Positions 42,589 to 52,064 of a stretch of 52,382 nucleotides of DNA are shown one piece after another. Position 1 is the first letter of the stretch, and every line of letters starts with the position of its first letter. Made by a program: the position numbers and the translations under genes. Source of the stretch: a bacterium. Its GTDB lineage: Bacteria; Patescibacteriota; Minisyncoccia; UBA6257; JAUSGH01. Location of the stretch: positions 1 through 52,382 of the forward strand of contig JAUSGH010000009.1 of assembly GCA_030649055.1 (NCBI GenBank), in the 5' to 3' direction. The notes under the pieces are model-generated. The model made no database searches. It saw only the letters and a list, made by a program, of their open reading frames with translations, and was not told the origin of the DNA.

Positions 42589-43383
42589 ATGAAGAACCCC
42601 ATGTATTATGTAGCAGTAGCTGCGGCAACAATGATTGTTGCGATGCCGGTTGTGGCGCAGGAACCGGGTGCCGCGGCGCGGGCGGTAACGGCTCCGGTCA
42701 AGGCTGTTCGTGAGGCGGCAAAAGAGAAGGTGCAGGAGGCGCGGGAGGCAGTGCGCGGAGAAGTGAAAGATATTCGCGCCGAAGCAAAGAGAGTGGCTGC
42801 CGATCTTCGTGTTGTCCGCGTGGAAAAGCGCGAACAATTCAAAAAAGAAATCAGCGACGCGCAGGAAAAAATGCGTGCGCGTGTGCAGGAGAAGAAAGAC
42901 GAGCTGAAAGCGAATCTCGCGAAAATTAAGGATGAGAAAAAGCGCGCCGCCGTGGAGCGTATATATGCGGAGATGACGAAATTGAACGCGACACGCACTG
43001 ATCGGTTTACCGAAGCGTTGGAGAAGCTGGAGGCGGTAACGGAGCGCGTCAGGGATCGTTCCGACAAGGCAAAAGAAGCTGGCCGCGATGTGGTGGCGGT
43101 TGAAGCGGCAATTGCGGACGCGTTAAAAGCGATTGATGCGGCGCGTCTTGTCGTCAAAGCGCAGGCGGGACAAGTATACAAGCTCGGCGTAGAGAGCGAA
43201 GCGACGTTGAAGACAAAAGCGGGGAATTTGCGTAAAGTGCTTCACGAAGATCTGAAGAAAACGGAAGACGCGGTGAAGGCGGCGCGCGAGGCGGTACAAA
43301 ACGCCGCGCGCGAACTAGGCAAAGTCCCGGGTATCAAAGAGTTTAAAACACCCGCCCCGGTAACAGCGCCGGTAGCTCAGTAA
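42589..43383 (+). CDS. Exported coiled-coil protein
   Basis: 264 residues. Signal peptide about 1-23 (MYYVAVAAATMIVAMPVVAQ) and then almost continuous Ala/Lys/Glu/Arg-rich helix with heptad spacing, e.g. VREAAKEKVQEAREAVRGEVKDIRAEAKRV. It ends in a Pro/Ala/Val-rich tail (KTPAPVTAPVAQ). No enzymatic motif. It is probably an extended structural protein of the envelope. The small membrane protein at 43394 follows 10 nt later and has a similar Pro/Val tail, so they may be partners. Confidence 0.7.
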   Translation: MKNPMYYVAVAAATMIVAMPVVAQEPGAAARAVTAPVKAVREAAKEKVQEAREAVRGEVKDIRAEAKRVAADLRVVRVEKREQFKKEISDAQEKMRARVQEKKDELKANLAKIKDEKKRAAVERIYAEMTKLNATRTDRFTEALEKLEAVTERVRDRSDKAKEAGRDVVAVEAAIADALKAIDAARLVVKAQAGQVYKLGVESEATLKTKAGNLRKVLHEDLKKTEDAVKAAREAVQNAARELGKVPGIKEFKTPAPVTAPVAQ

Positions 43384-43393
43384 CACCAACATC

Positions 43394-43627
43394 ATGAACA
43401 AACTTTCTATTGTACTTATTATCGCGATTGTGGTCGTTGGCGCGTGGCTCTGGTGGATGAACGCGGAACCCTCGGAGGTAGTCGTGGCTCCGATAACGGC
43501 GCCGGTTGTTGAGGTGACTCCCGAGGTAAGCCCGACCTCCGACATTGATGCCGATCTGGGAGCGATTGACATTGGTGATGTCGGAGCGGATTTTCAGGGA
43601 ATCGATGCGGACTTGAACCAATTATAG
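43394..43627 (+). CDS. Small membrane-anchored acidic protein, 77 residues
   Basis: One N-terminal helix (about 3-22, KLSIVLIIAIVVVGAWLWWM), then Pro/Val/Thr-rich linker (APITAPVVEVTPEVSPTS) and an acidic end with repeated short pattern (DIDADLGAIDIGDVGADFQGIDADL), where Asp-rich GxD/DAD units could bind calcium. It follows the coiled-coil gene after 10 nt. Function unknown. Confidence 0.6.
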   Translation: MNKLSIVLIIAIVVVGAWLWWMNAEPSEVVVAPITAPVVEVTPEVSPTSDIDADLGAIDIGDVGADFQGIDADLNQL

Positions 43628-43690
43628 ATAGAAGCGGATACGCGCGCCTGCCTGCGGTAGGCAGGGATAGCAACGCGGAAGTACGCAGAA
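43625..43690. repeat. GCGGATA-word repeat with a small palindrome
   Basis: ATAGAAGCGGATACGCG, then the palindrome GCCTGCCTGCGGTAGGCAGG, then AACGCGGAAGTACGCAG. It looks like the word repeat of 37964-38008 interrupted by a REP-like palindrome. Confidence 0.55.
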
Positions 43691-43721
43691 CCAAAAAGGC
43701 CCATTTGAGGCCTTTTTGGTT
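43689..43721 (+). terminator. Rho-independent terminator
   Basis: AACCAAAAAGGCC CATTTGA GGCCTTTTTGGTT. Confidence 0.85.
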
Positions 43722-43730
43722 GTATTGCCC

Positions 43731-43766
43731 CAACGGCTCAACGGGACGGCCTCCGTTGAGCCGTTG
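43731..43766. terminator. Second hairpin
   Basis: CAACGGCTCAACGG GACGGCCT CCGTTGAGCCGTTG, a perfect 14-bp stem 9 nt after the previous terminator. No T-run. Confidence 0.6.
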
Positions 43767-43823
43767 CGCGCTCATACCCTTATTCGCGCGAATAAGAGAA
43801 TAAGAGACAACAAATTTGACATA

Positions 43824-43852
43824 TTGACAAATCGGGCGGCTTTTGGTATACT
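43824..43852 (+). promoter_or_regulatory. Promoter of the gene at 44008
   Basis: TTGACA (43824-43829), 17-nt spacer, TATACT (43847-43852). Nearly consensus; very like the DGR-target promoter, sharing the TTGACAAAT start. Confidence 0.78.
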
Positions 43853-43858
43853 TTCTGC

Positions 43859-43995
43859 AACCTCGTAAGAGGCGCGCTCATCGGAACGGGAGCGTTTCCG
43901 TTCGACCTATACGAGAGGGGCAAGTCTCTCGAGGCGGCTGCGTTCGCAGCTGCCGAACAGTACCTCACAATCCGTCCTTTGGACGGAGTATTCTG
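43859..43995 (+). promoter_or_regulatory. Structured 5' leader of about 140 nt
   Basis: Three local hairpins are visible: AACGGGAGCGTTTCCGTT, GGCGGCTGCGTTCGCAGCTGCC-type, and TCCGTCCTTTGGACGGA. They precede the ribosome site GGAGGTGGGTC. This may be a regulatory RNA leader; no known riboswitch was recognised. Confidence 0.5.
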
Positions 43996-44007
43996 TGGAG
44001 GTGGGTC

Positions 44008-44802
44008 ATGAGACCCAAGGATCTGTTGGTGGCGTCTTACGATTCCGTGAAGAAGACGGCGGTCATCACGCCGATTCCTCCCGAGGGATGGATTACCGTG
44101 TGTGGCGCAAGTTGCCGCATGAATGTGGAGACAGGCGAGGGCATCCATGCACTCGTCGTCGTTCCCGAGGAAGGATCCAAGGACGTCATCGCTCTCGTGG
44201 TTAGCTACTTGCCGCCTATCGGGAAGTATGGGCATCGCGAGGATCAGTGCTTCTTCATTGAGGTGACGGGCGGCGTGGACAAGCCGGTGGATCTCGAAGA
44301 TGTGTGGATTCCTCCCGCCGATCGCCTCGCCACGGTGACAGATTCGTCAGTGATGGTGGAGATCGAGGGCGTGCGCTACATTGGACATAGGTACCCGAAT
44401 TGCGGGGGCGCGTCGTCCGGCTACTACGTAGGCCCGAACCTGCTCTGCAAGTATCTCGCGGGCAAGGTCACGGCCGAGGAGGTGAAGGCGGCCGCGAAGG
44501 AGTTCAAGAAGGACGAGCTGTTCCTCTCTCAGAAGGAGCAGAAGAAGCTCCTCGCGGAGGCGGAGTGGCTCCGGAATGAGAACATCTCCATGAGCGAGCG
44601 TGCGCGGATGGCGGAACAGCTGGCGCGTGGTCTCAATCATGAGCTCCATGAGATGCGCAAGAAGCTCGGCGAATTCCCTGTCGAGATGGCGGAGCTCCGG
44701 CGCATCTCGATCGGGTTTCACGATGCGGCGAAACGTCAGTGGTTCAAGTCGAAGGCGCTTCGGAGGGCCATCGCAGACCACAAGGCTTACCATCGTATCT
44801 AG
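44008..44802 (+). CDS. Unknown protein, 264 residues, beta domain plus helical tail
   Basis: Starts after GTGGAGGTGGGTC; the longer frame from 43843 crosses the leader and is not used. Residues 1-140 are mixed/beta (LLVASYDSVKKTAVITPIPPEG, VIALVVSYLPPIGKYG) with several Cys and the segment YIGHRYPNCGGASSGYYVGPNLL. Residues 150-264 are a long charged helix (AEEVKAAAKEFKKDELFLSQKEQKKLLAEAEW...). Promoter, leader, ribosome site and terminator match the other Shine-Dalgarno genes. Not recognised. Confidence 0.65.
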   Translation: MRPKDLLVASYDSVKKTAVITPIPPEGWITVCGASCRMNVETGEGIHALVVVPEEGSKDVIALVVSYLPPIGKYGHREDQCFFIEVTGGVDKPVDLEDVWIPPADRLATVTDSSVMVEIEGVRYIGHRYPNCGGASSGYYVGPNLLCKYLAGKVTAEEVKAAAKEFKKDELFLSQKEQKKLLAEAEWLRNENISMSERARMAEQLARGLNHELHEMRKKLGEFPVEMAELRRISIGFHDAAKRQWFKSKALRRAIADHKAYHRI

Positions 44803-44842
44803 CGAGGCCAACGGGACCAAGTAGGTCCCCAAGCGAAAACAG

Positions 44843-44884
44843 GCCCGACGTCAGTAACCATTCTGACGTCGGGCTCTTCATTTT
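44843..44884 (+). terminator. Rho-independent terminator
   Basis: GCCCGACGTCAG TAACCATT CTGACGTCGGGC, then TCTTCATTTTT. Confidence 0.88.
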
Positions 44885-44906
44885 TATTGGGACTTACGCA
44901 ATCGGT

Positions 44907-45070
44907 GTCATTCCCGCGAAAGCGGGAATCTAGAGCTTTCAAAAATGACGTATTACTGGATTCCCGCTTTCGCGGGAATGACAGAAAAGCGCAACCCCTT
45001 TATTTTCTCAAATCACCGTGTTATAGTATTGTCTTACGTAGTGGAAACGCCCTTCGACAAGCTCAGGGTA
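44907..45070. repeat. REP-like inverted pair and a second REP-like unit before typA
   Basis: GTCATTCCCGCGAAAGCGGG-AATC (44907-44930) and its inverse GATTCCCGCTTTCGCGGGAA-TGAC (44959-44982) flank 28 nt. At about 45050-45070 lies CCCTTCGACAAGCTCAGGG, 9 nt before typA. Both types are widespread REP-like palindromes in bacterial genomes. Confidence 0.7.
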
Positions 45071-45078
45071 TAAATAAT

Positions 45079-46896
<1,818 letters not shown>

Positions 46897-46910
46897 CATC
46901 GCGCAAAAAC

Positions 46911-46936
46911 CAACACCCCCGTATAGTGGGGGGTGT
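46911..46936 (+). terminator. Terminator of typA
   Basis: AACACCCCC GTATAGT GGGGGGTGT, then CGTTGTT. Confidence 0.75.
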
Positions 46937-46979
46937 CGTTGTTCGCGTACACAGTTTAGTTTTGTTATATTAAAAATAT

Positions 46980-49169
46980 ATGAATATAAAAAATATTAGG
47001 AACCTTTTTACCACGGTCGCGTTGGCGTCGTCGTTCGTCGCGGGTTTTGTCGGTATCGCGGGGGCGCAGGTGGCGTCGCCGGTTATTACAGAAGTTGCCA
47101 CCGGTTGTCAGCACTCGCTTGCGTTGACGTCCGGAGGAACCGTTTTCGGATGGGGCAGGAATGATTATGGTCAGGTAGGGGACAATACAATAGTAAACCG
47201 TTCAACCCCGACACCAATCTCGGGTTTGAATGGCGTTATCGGAATTGGGGCCGGATGTTATCACTCGGTCGCGGTGAAGTCCGACGGCACGGTTTGGGAA
47301 TGGGGTTCGATGAATGGTAAGCGCATTCCGACGCAAATTCCCGGTATAACCGGAGTTACCGCGGTTGCCGGTGGTGGCGGTGGCGGCACTGCCGGTGGTG
47401 GTTATGACTATTCAATCGCGCTTAAAAACGACGGTACGGTGTGGGCATGGGGGAGCAATATATATGGAAAACTCGGAGATGGAACAACTCTTAACAGGGA
47501 AACTCCGGGCCAAGTTCTTAATCTTACAGGGATAACAAAAATTTCCGCAGTAGCGTTGGCGGAACATTCTCTTGCGCTTAAAAACGACGGTACGGTGTGG
47601 GCATGGGGAAGAAATAACAGAGGAGAAATCGGTAATGGAACCGGCGGAACCGGACAATTTCAGGCGACACCGGTTCAGGTTTCAAACATTACGGGCGTAG
47701 TGGATATCAGCTCCGGTTTCGCGCACTCCTCCGCGGTGACGGGTGACGGGCTGGTGTGGCAGTGGGGATGGAACCGCAGGGGAGAGTACGGCAACGGCAC
47801 AGGTTCCGATTCTAATATTCCATTACAAACTCCGCCCGGCTTTAACACGGGTAGCAGAATAGCCGGTGGCGTTGCGCATACGCTTATTCTTGAGAATGAC
47901 AGCGATGTTTGGGGTTCCGGTGAAAATGTCAGCGGACAACTCGGCAACGGCACATTTGTGAATACGCTTACTCCGGTACAGACAGTGATTAGTGGAGTTG
48001 CGGCTATCGCGACGGGCGGTAATCAATTTTGCGGAGCTGCCTGCAGTTGGTTCGGTCACTCGTTGGCGATAAAATCCGATACCACCGTCTGGGGCTGGGG
48101 ATATAACGCGAATGGTCAGGTGGGGGACGGGACGCTCACGAATCGGAATGTTCCGGTGCAGATTTTCTTCGTGCCACTGGTGGATGTGACCCCGCCGACC
48201 GCGCCAACCAATGTTGCCGCGAGCGCGTTAAGCAGCGCGCAAATCAACGTAACATGGGGTCCGTCAACCGATAACGTCGGTGTTGCGCAGTATCTTTTGT
48301 ATCGCTGTGCGGGAGCAAGTTGCGCGCCGGTAACCCAGATTGCGGCTCCAACAGGCACGAGCTACTTTGATGTGGGCCTTACTGGTAGCACGGTATATGG
48401 ATACAAGGTAGTGGCGGTTGATGCGTCGGGAAATCATAGCGCAGATTCCGCGGTGGTGTACGCGACCACGTTTGCTCCGCCGGATCTCACGGCGCCGACG
48501 GTGACTTCTGCCGCAAGTCCGGCATCGGGCACAACGGCAGATTCATTTACGTTCTCCGCTACTGCAACTGATAATGTCGGTGTGCACATGATAACGATTT
48601 TTGTTGATGGCATCGCGGTTCAGCAGTGTCTTGCGGCGTCATGTGTATACAGCACGACGTTCGGCGCCGGAACGCACACATATTACGTAGAAGCAACAGA
48701 TGCCGCGGGAAATATTGGGCGCGATCCGATGACGGGAACAGGCAATGTGAATGTTTTCGCGCCCGGAGAAGATGATGGTGACGGTATTCTAGAGGGAGAC
48801 GATGAATGTTCGGGAACTGTTGAGGATGCGATTGCGCCGGAAGAAGGACGTTTTATGTGGTCCGGCGGTACGCACTTCAAAACAAAAGATCCGAAATCAA
48901 AACAGGTCGTTGATAGCGCATATACCATGACGGATACGCGCGGATGTTCGGCGACGCAAATTCTTTCTCGGAAACCCGGCAATAATTCCGGAGAGTTGAG
49001 AAACGGAGCCACAAAGGGTACGATGGATAATTTCATCAGACAGCGGCGACCGTCAGCGACAAGAACCGGCGGGATACCGATTGCGTACGCGGCATCAGAA
49101 AGTGACGGATGGTTCGGTACATCATTGTGGTCAACAATAAAGGAATTTTTTGGGATCGCGGGTGAGTAA
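46980..49169 (+). CDS. Secreted RCC1-propeller protein with FN3 and Ig-like domains
   Basis: 729 residues. Signal peptide about 1-29 (ending IAGAQ). Seven RCC1-type repeats (about 40-395) such as VFGWGRNDYGQVGDNT, VWAWGSNIYGKLGDGT and VWGWGYNANGQVGDGT predict a seven-bladed propeller. Next a fibronectin III-like domain (DVTPPTAPTNVAASALSSAQINVTW..., about 398-495), an Ig-like domain (TVTSAASPASGTTADSFTF..., about 500-590), an Asp/Glu-rich segment (GEDDGDGILEGDDE) and a C-terminal Arg/Ser region. Two RCC1 units share an identical DNA stretch (at about 47419 and 47575), which shows recent duplication. It is probably a surface adhesin or binding protein. A TATATT box 8 nt upstream of the ATG suggests a leaderless mRNA. 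Confidence 0.85.
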   Translation: MNIKNIRNLFTTVALASSFVAGFVGIAGAQVASPVITEVATGCQHSLALTSGGTVFGWGRNDYGQVGDNTIVNRSTPTPISGLNGVIGIGAGCYHSVAVKSDGTVWEWGSMNGKRIPTQIPGITGVTAVAGGGGGGTAGGGYDYSIALKNDGTVWAWGSNIYGKLGDGTTLNRETPGQVLNLTGITKISAVALAEHSLALKNDGTVWAWGRNNRGEIGNGTGGTGQFQATPVQVSNITGVVDISSGFAHSSAVTGDGLVWQWGWNRRGEYGNGTGSDSNIPLQTPPGFNTGSRIAGGVAHTLILENDSDVWGSGENVSGQLGNGTFVNTLTPVQTVISGVAAIATGGNQFCGAACSWFGHSLAIKSDTTVWGWGYNANGQVGDGTLTNRNVPVQIFFVPLVDVTPPTAPTNVAASALSSAQINVTWGPSTDNVGVAQYLLYRCAGASCAPVTQIAAPTGTSYFDVGLTGSTVYGYKVVAVDASGNHSADSAVVYATTFAPPDLTAPTVTSAASPASGTTADSFTFSATATDNVGVHMITIFVDGIAVQQCLAASCVYSTTFGAGTHTYYVEATDAAGNIGRDPMTGTGNVNVFAPGEDDGDGILEGDDECSGTVEDAIAPEEGRFMWSGGTHFKTKDPKSKQVVDSAYTMTDTRGCSATQILSRKPGNNSGELRNGATKGTMDNFIRQRRPSATRTGGIPIAYAASESDGWFGTSLWSTIKEFFGIAGE

Positions 49170-49211
49170 TGCGTTAGAATTGCAGGTACGCGGTGCGTTA
49201 TCTATAAACAC

Positions 49212-49243
49212 AAGACACAACCCTTCCATGGGGGTTGTGTCTT
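49212..49243 (+). terminator. Hairpin terminator
   Basis: AAGACACAACCC TTCCATGG GGGTTGTGTCTT, a 12-bp perfect stem. Confidence 0.85.
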
Positions 49244-49250
49244 ATCGCGG

Positions 49251-49279
49251 TTGATAAAAGAGCATTTTTCTGGTAACAT
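49251..49279 (+). promoter_or_regulatory. Promoter of obg, leaderless
   Basis: TTGATA (49251-49256), 17-nt spacer, TAACAT (49274-49279). Position +1 would be about 49286, the A of the obg ATG. Confidence 0.6.
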
Positions 49280-49285
49280 ATACGC

Positions 49286-50272
49286 ATGATTGTTGACGAA
49301 GTAAAAATTCATATCCATGCCGGAAACGGAGGCGACGGCAAGGTTGCTTTTGATACGTCCAAAGGCGGGCGGGGAGTGACCGGTGGCAGCGGTGGCAGGG
49401 GAGGTGATGTATACGTTGAGGGCGTGTCAAATTTGAGCGCCTTAAAACAATTTCGGCACAAAAAAGATTTTGCGGCGGGGAATGGGGAGAACGGAAGGGC
49501 GAAGACGTTGGACGGCGCCAACGGTGTGGATCTTGTGCTGAAAGTTCCCACCGGAACGATTGTGCATAATCTGGACACCAAAAGCGACGTGGAAATTTTG
49601 CGCGTGGGGGAGAGGGTACGGGTGGCGCGTGGCGGACGGGGCGGCAAAGGCAATTTTCTTTTCAAAGGCCCGCGGAATACCAGCCCCACGCAGTTTGAAG
49701 AAGGGAGGCCGGGCGAATTGTTCGAGATGTTGCTGGAGCTGCGCCTCATCGCCGACGTGGGTCTCATCGGATTGCCGAACGCCGGAAAATCATCGCTGTT
49801 GAATGAGCTCACGAGTGCCGCGGCGCGCGTTGCGGACTATCCCTTTACAACGCTCGAGCCGAACCTCGGGGTGTTTTATGGTAAACACGGGCGTCTGATT
49901 CTCGCGGATATCCCGGGGCTTATTGAAGGTGCTTCCGCCGGTAAAGGGCTGGGGCATAAGTTTCTGCGGCATATTGAACGGACAAAAGCGTTGTTGCATT
50001 GCATTGCCGCTGACAACGCCGACATTCGGGGAACTTATGATACTGTACGCGCGGAACTCGTGGCGCACAGTCCCGGACTCGCGGAAAAAACTGAATACAT
50101 CTGCCTCACAAAAACCGACCTTCTGGGCGACAAGGAACGCGCGGTGAAGATGAAAGAGCTCCGGAAGATGAGCAAGGGCGCGCTTGTAGTTTCTATTTAT
50201 AACCCCGAGGAAATAGAGGAGCTTCGGAAATTTCTGGATGCTATGATAGACGAGCAAAATCAGGTAAGATAG
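49286..50272 (+). CDS. obg: Obg/CgtA GTPase
   Basis: 328 residues. The Gly-rich Obg fold (1-158: IHAGNGGDGKVAFDTSKGGRGVTGGSGGRGGDVY...) is followed by the G domain with GLPNAGKSSLLNEL (G1), YPFTTLEPNLG (G2), LADIPGLIEGASAGKGLG (G3), TKTDLLG (G4) and VSIYNPEE (G5 region). The C-terminal OCT domain of longer homologues is absent, which is common. Obg is needed for 50S maturation and stress control. The two genes that follow (50278, 51325) are closely spaced and probably co-transcribed. Confidence 0.96.
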   Translation: MIVDEVKIHIHAGNGGDGKVAFDTSKGGRGVTGGSGGRGGDVYVEGVSNLSALKQFRHKKDFAAGNGENGRAKTLDGANGVDLVLKVPTGTIVHNLDTKSDVEILRVGERVRVARGGRGGKGNFLFKGPRNTSPTQFEEGRPGELFEMLLELRLIADVGLIGLPNAGKSSLLNELTSAAARVADYPFTTLEPNLGVFYGKHGRLILADIPGLIEGASAGKGLGHKFLRHIERTKALLHCIAADNADIRGTYDTVRAELVAHSPGLAEKTEYICLTKTDLLGDKERAVKMKELRKMSKGALVVSIYNPEEIEELRKFLDAMIDEQNQVR

Positions 50273-50277
50273 TTTGT

Positions 50278-51312
50278 ATGGAGTCAGCACGGGCACAGCA
50301 TTACTTTTTCCTCGGATTGCTTATCATCGCGCTCGCATTAAACGCGCTTATTTTTTTGCCGTACGTAGGCACGTTGGTGTTCGCCGCGACGCTCGCGGTG
50401 GTGTTCGCGCCGGTATATGAGCGCGTCGCTCGCGCGATACCCAAAGCGCCGAGCGTTGCGACACTGCTTACGATGGCGGCAGTGCTCGTTGTGATTGTAC
50501 TGCCCGCCTCATTTTTCGGCACGCTGGTTTTTGAACAGGCGCAGGATCTCTATGTTCGTTTTGCGGATGAGGAAAGCGGGCTTTCGGCGACGCAAGGATT
50601 ACTGCAAGAACTTGGAAGCATGTTGCCATTCCAAGTGAGCGAGAAGCTTATTCCGAACGTCGGGCAATACGCGCGCGAGGCGCTTTCATATATCGTTGGT
50701 AATTTGGGAAAGATATTCTCCGGCGTTGCGACAGCGGGGTTAAACGCGTTACTCGCCATTTTCGCTCTTTTTTTCTTTTTGCGCGACGGAGGGCGCATGA
50801 AAGACGCGCTGGTGCGCTTGAGTCCTTTGCGCGACAGCGATGACCAGCGAATCGCCACGCATCTCGGCAATGCCGTGAACGCGGTCATTAAAGGCGCGTT
50901 GCTAATATCGCTCGCGCAAGGCGTCGTGGCGGGAATAGGTTACGCGCTTTTCGGAGTGCCGAACGCCGCCCTGTGGGGCGCCGCGACGGTATTCACGTCA
51001 TTTATTCCCGGCATCGGGACAGCGGCAGTGCTTGTGCCGTCGGTTATGTATCTTTGGAATATAGGAAATGTTGGCGCGGCTATCGGACTTATCGTGTGGG
51101 GAGTGCTTGTCGTGGGACTTATGGATAATGTCTTGAAACCGAAACTCATTGCGAAGGGCGTCGGCGTCCATCCGTTTCTTATTCTCCTTTCTGTGCTCGG
51201 TGGCCTGCACATCTTTGGTATTTACGGATTTTTGCTTGGTCCGTTGCTCCTTGCATTACTCGTTGCGTTGCTTGAATTGTATGCTGCCGGCGTTGCGCCA
51301 CATACCGATTAG
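50278..51312 (+). CDS. AI-2E family transporter (PerM/YdiK-like) membrane protein
   Basis: 344 residues with about eight hydrophobic helices. LGLLIIALALNALIFLPYVGTLVFAATLAVVFAPVYERV at the start, LFFFLRDGGRMKDAL in the middle, and TSFIPGIGTAAVLVPSV, GVHPFLILLSVLGGLHIFGIYGFLLGPLLLALLVALLEL at the end are typical. Members are proposed exporters of small molecules or ions; the substrate is not known. It begins 6 nt after the obg stop. No Shine-Dalgarno. Confidence 0.88.
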   Translation: MESARAQHYFFLGLLIIALALNALIFLPYVGTLVFAATLAVVFAPVYERVARAIPKAPSVATLLTMAAVLVVIVLPASFFGTLVFEQAQDLYVRFADEESGLSATQGLLQELGSMLPFQVSEKLIPNVGQYAREALSYIVGNLGKIFSGVATAGLNALLAIFALFFFLRDGGRMKDALVRLSPLRDSDDQRIATHLGNAVNAVIKGALLISLAQGVVAGIGYALFGVPNAALWGAATVFTSFIPGIGTAAVLVPSVMYLWNIGNVGAAIGLIVWGVLVVGLMDNVLKPKLIAKGVGVHPFLILLSVLGGLHIFGIYGFLLGPLLLALLVALLELYAAGVAPHTD

Positions 51313-51324
51313 TATCTCAGATTA

Positions 51325-51966
51325 ATGTTCCAGGATATTGAATTTTGGCTGCGGGAACTCATTGCGGCGCAAGGCGCGCTCGGCGTTTTTTTAATTGGCA
51401 TTTTAGAAGAGGTGGTGTTCATTATTCCATCTTCGCTCGTATTTCTTGGCGCCGGATTTTTGCTTATTGCACCCGAGGCGTCATTCGCGAACGCCGTATT
51501 CGCGGCATTGATTAACATCGGTATTCCGGCCGCGCTTGGCGTTACGCTCGGTTCATTCTTTATTTACGGCATCGTTTATGCCGGAGGCAAACCGACCATC
51601 GCGCGTTTTGGGAAATATGTGGGGCTGACATGGGAAGAAATTGAAGCAGCGGAGAAAAAATTTACGGCGGGGCGCATGGATGAAACATTGTTGTTTATCC
51701 TCCGCGCGCTGCCGATTTTTCCAATATCTATTATTTCCGCGGTCTGCGGACTGATACGTCTGCCGTGGAAAGAGTTTTTCGTCGTAACGCTTTTAGGCGC
51801 CTTTGTGCGCGCATCCGGCTCCGCGCTTGTCGGCTGGGGAGTGGGGAAGGAGTATGCGTATTACGCGAGCCAGTTTGAGGTGGTAGAGAAATACGGCCTT
51901 GTCGCGCTTGTGATCGGCGGAATCGTGGCGTATTGGCAGATTAAGAAGCGCCTCTTGACAAATTGA
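51325..51966 (+). CDS. DedA-family membrane protein
   Basis: 213 residues, five to six helices. EEVVFIIPSSLVFLGAGFLL, IGIPAALGVTLGSFFIYGIVYAGG and the conserved LLFILRALPIFPISIISAVCGLIRLPWKEFFVVTLLGAFVRAS (with the R-x-x-P motif) mark the DedA/VTT (SNARE-associated) fold. DedA proteins are linked to lipid carrier or phospholipid flipping and membrane potential. The last codons TTGACAAATTGA form the -35 of the promoter for the next gene. Confidence 0.88.
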   Translation: MFQDIEFWLRELIAAQGALGVFLIGILEEVVFIIPSSLVFLGAGFLLIAPEASFANAVFAALINIGIPAALGVTLGSFFIYGIVYAGGKPTIARFGKYVGLTWEEIEAAEKKFTAGRMDETLLFILRALPIFPISIISAVCGLIRLPWKEFFVVTLLGAFVRASGSALVGWGVGKEYAYYASQFEVVEKYGLVALVIGGIVAYWQIKKRLLTN

Positions 51967-51983
51967 GGAAGCACGTGTATAAT
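51955..51983 (+). promoter_or_regulatory. Promoter of the second DGR-target-like gene
   Basis: TTGACA (51955-51960), 17-nt spacer, TATAAT (51978-51983): fully consensus. The -35 overlaps the dedA stop codon region. The leader is about 75 nt and contains GGTCAGCCGAATG and GGTCAGCCCTGGAGG, a small direct repeat. Confidence 0.82.
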
Positions 51984-52064
51984 GCTTTTTAGAACAAAGT
52001 GGGTCAGCCGAATGTTCGCACGGTGCGGACAAACGGTCAGCCCTGGAGGAAAGGACGTAGAGCC

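Noticed and set aside
44887-45078. N-terminal extension of TypA by 64 residues
   Set aside because: The added codons are REP-like DNA (SFPRKRES, DSRFRGND, RQAQG) and TypA homologues start at the MKRENIRNIAIIAHVDHG position.
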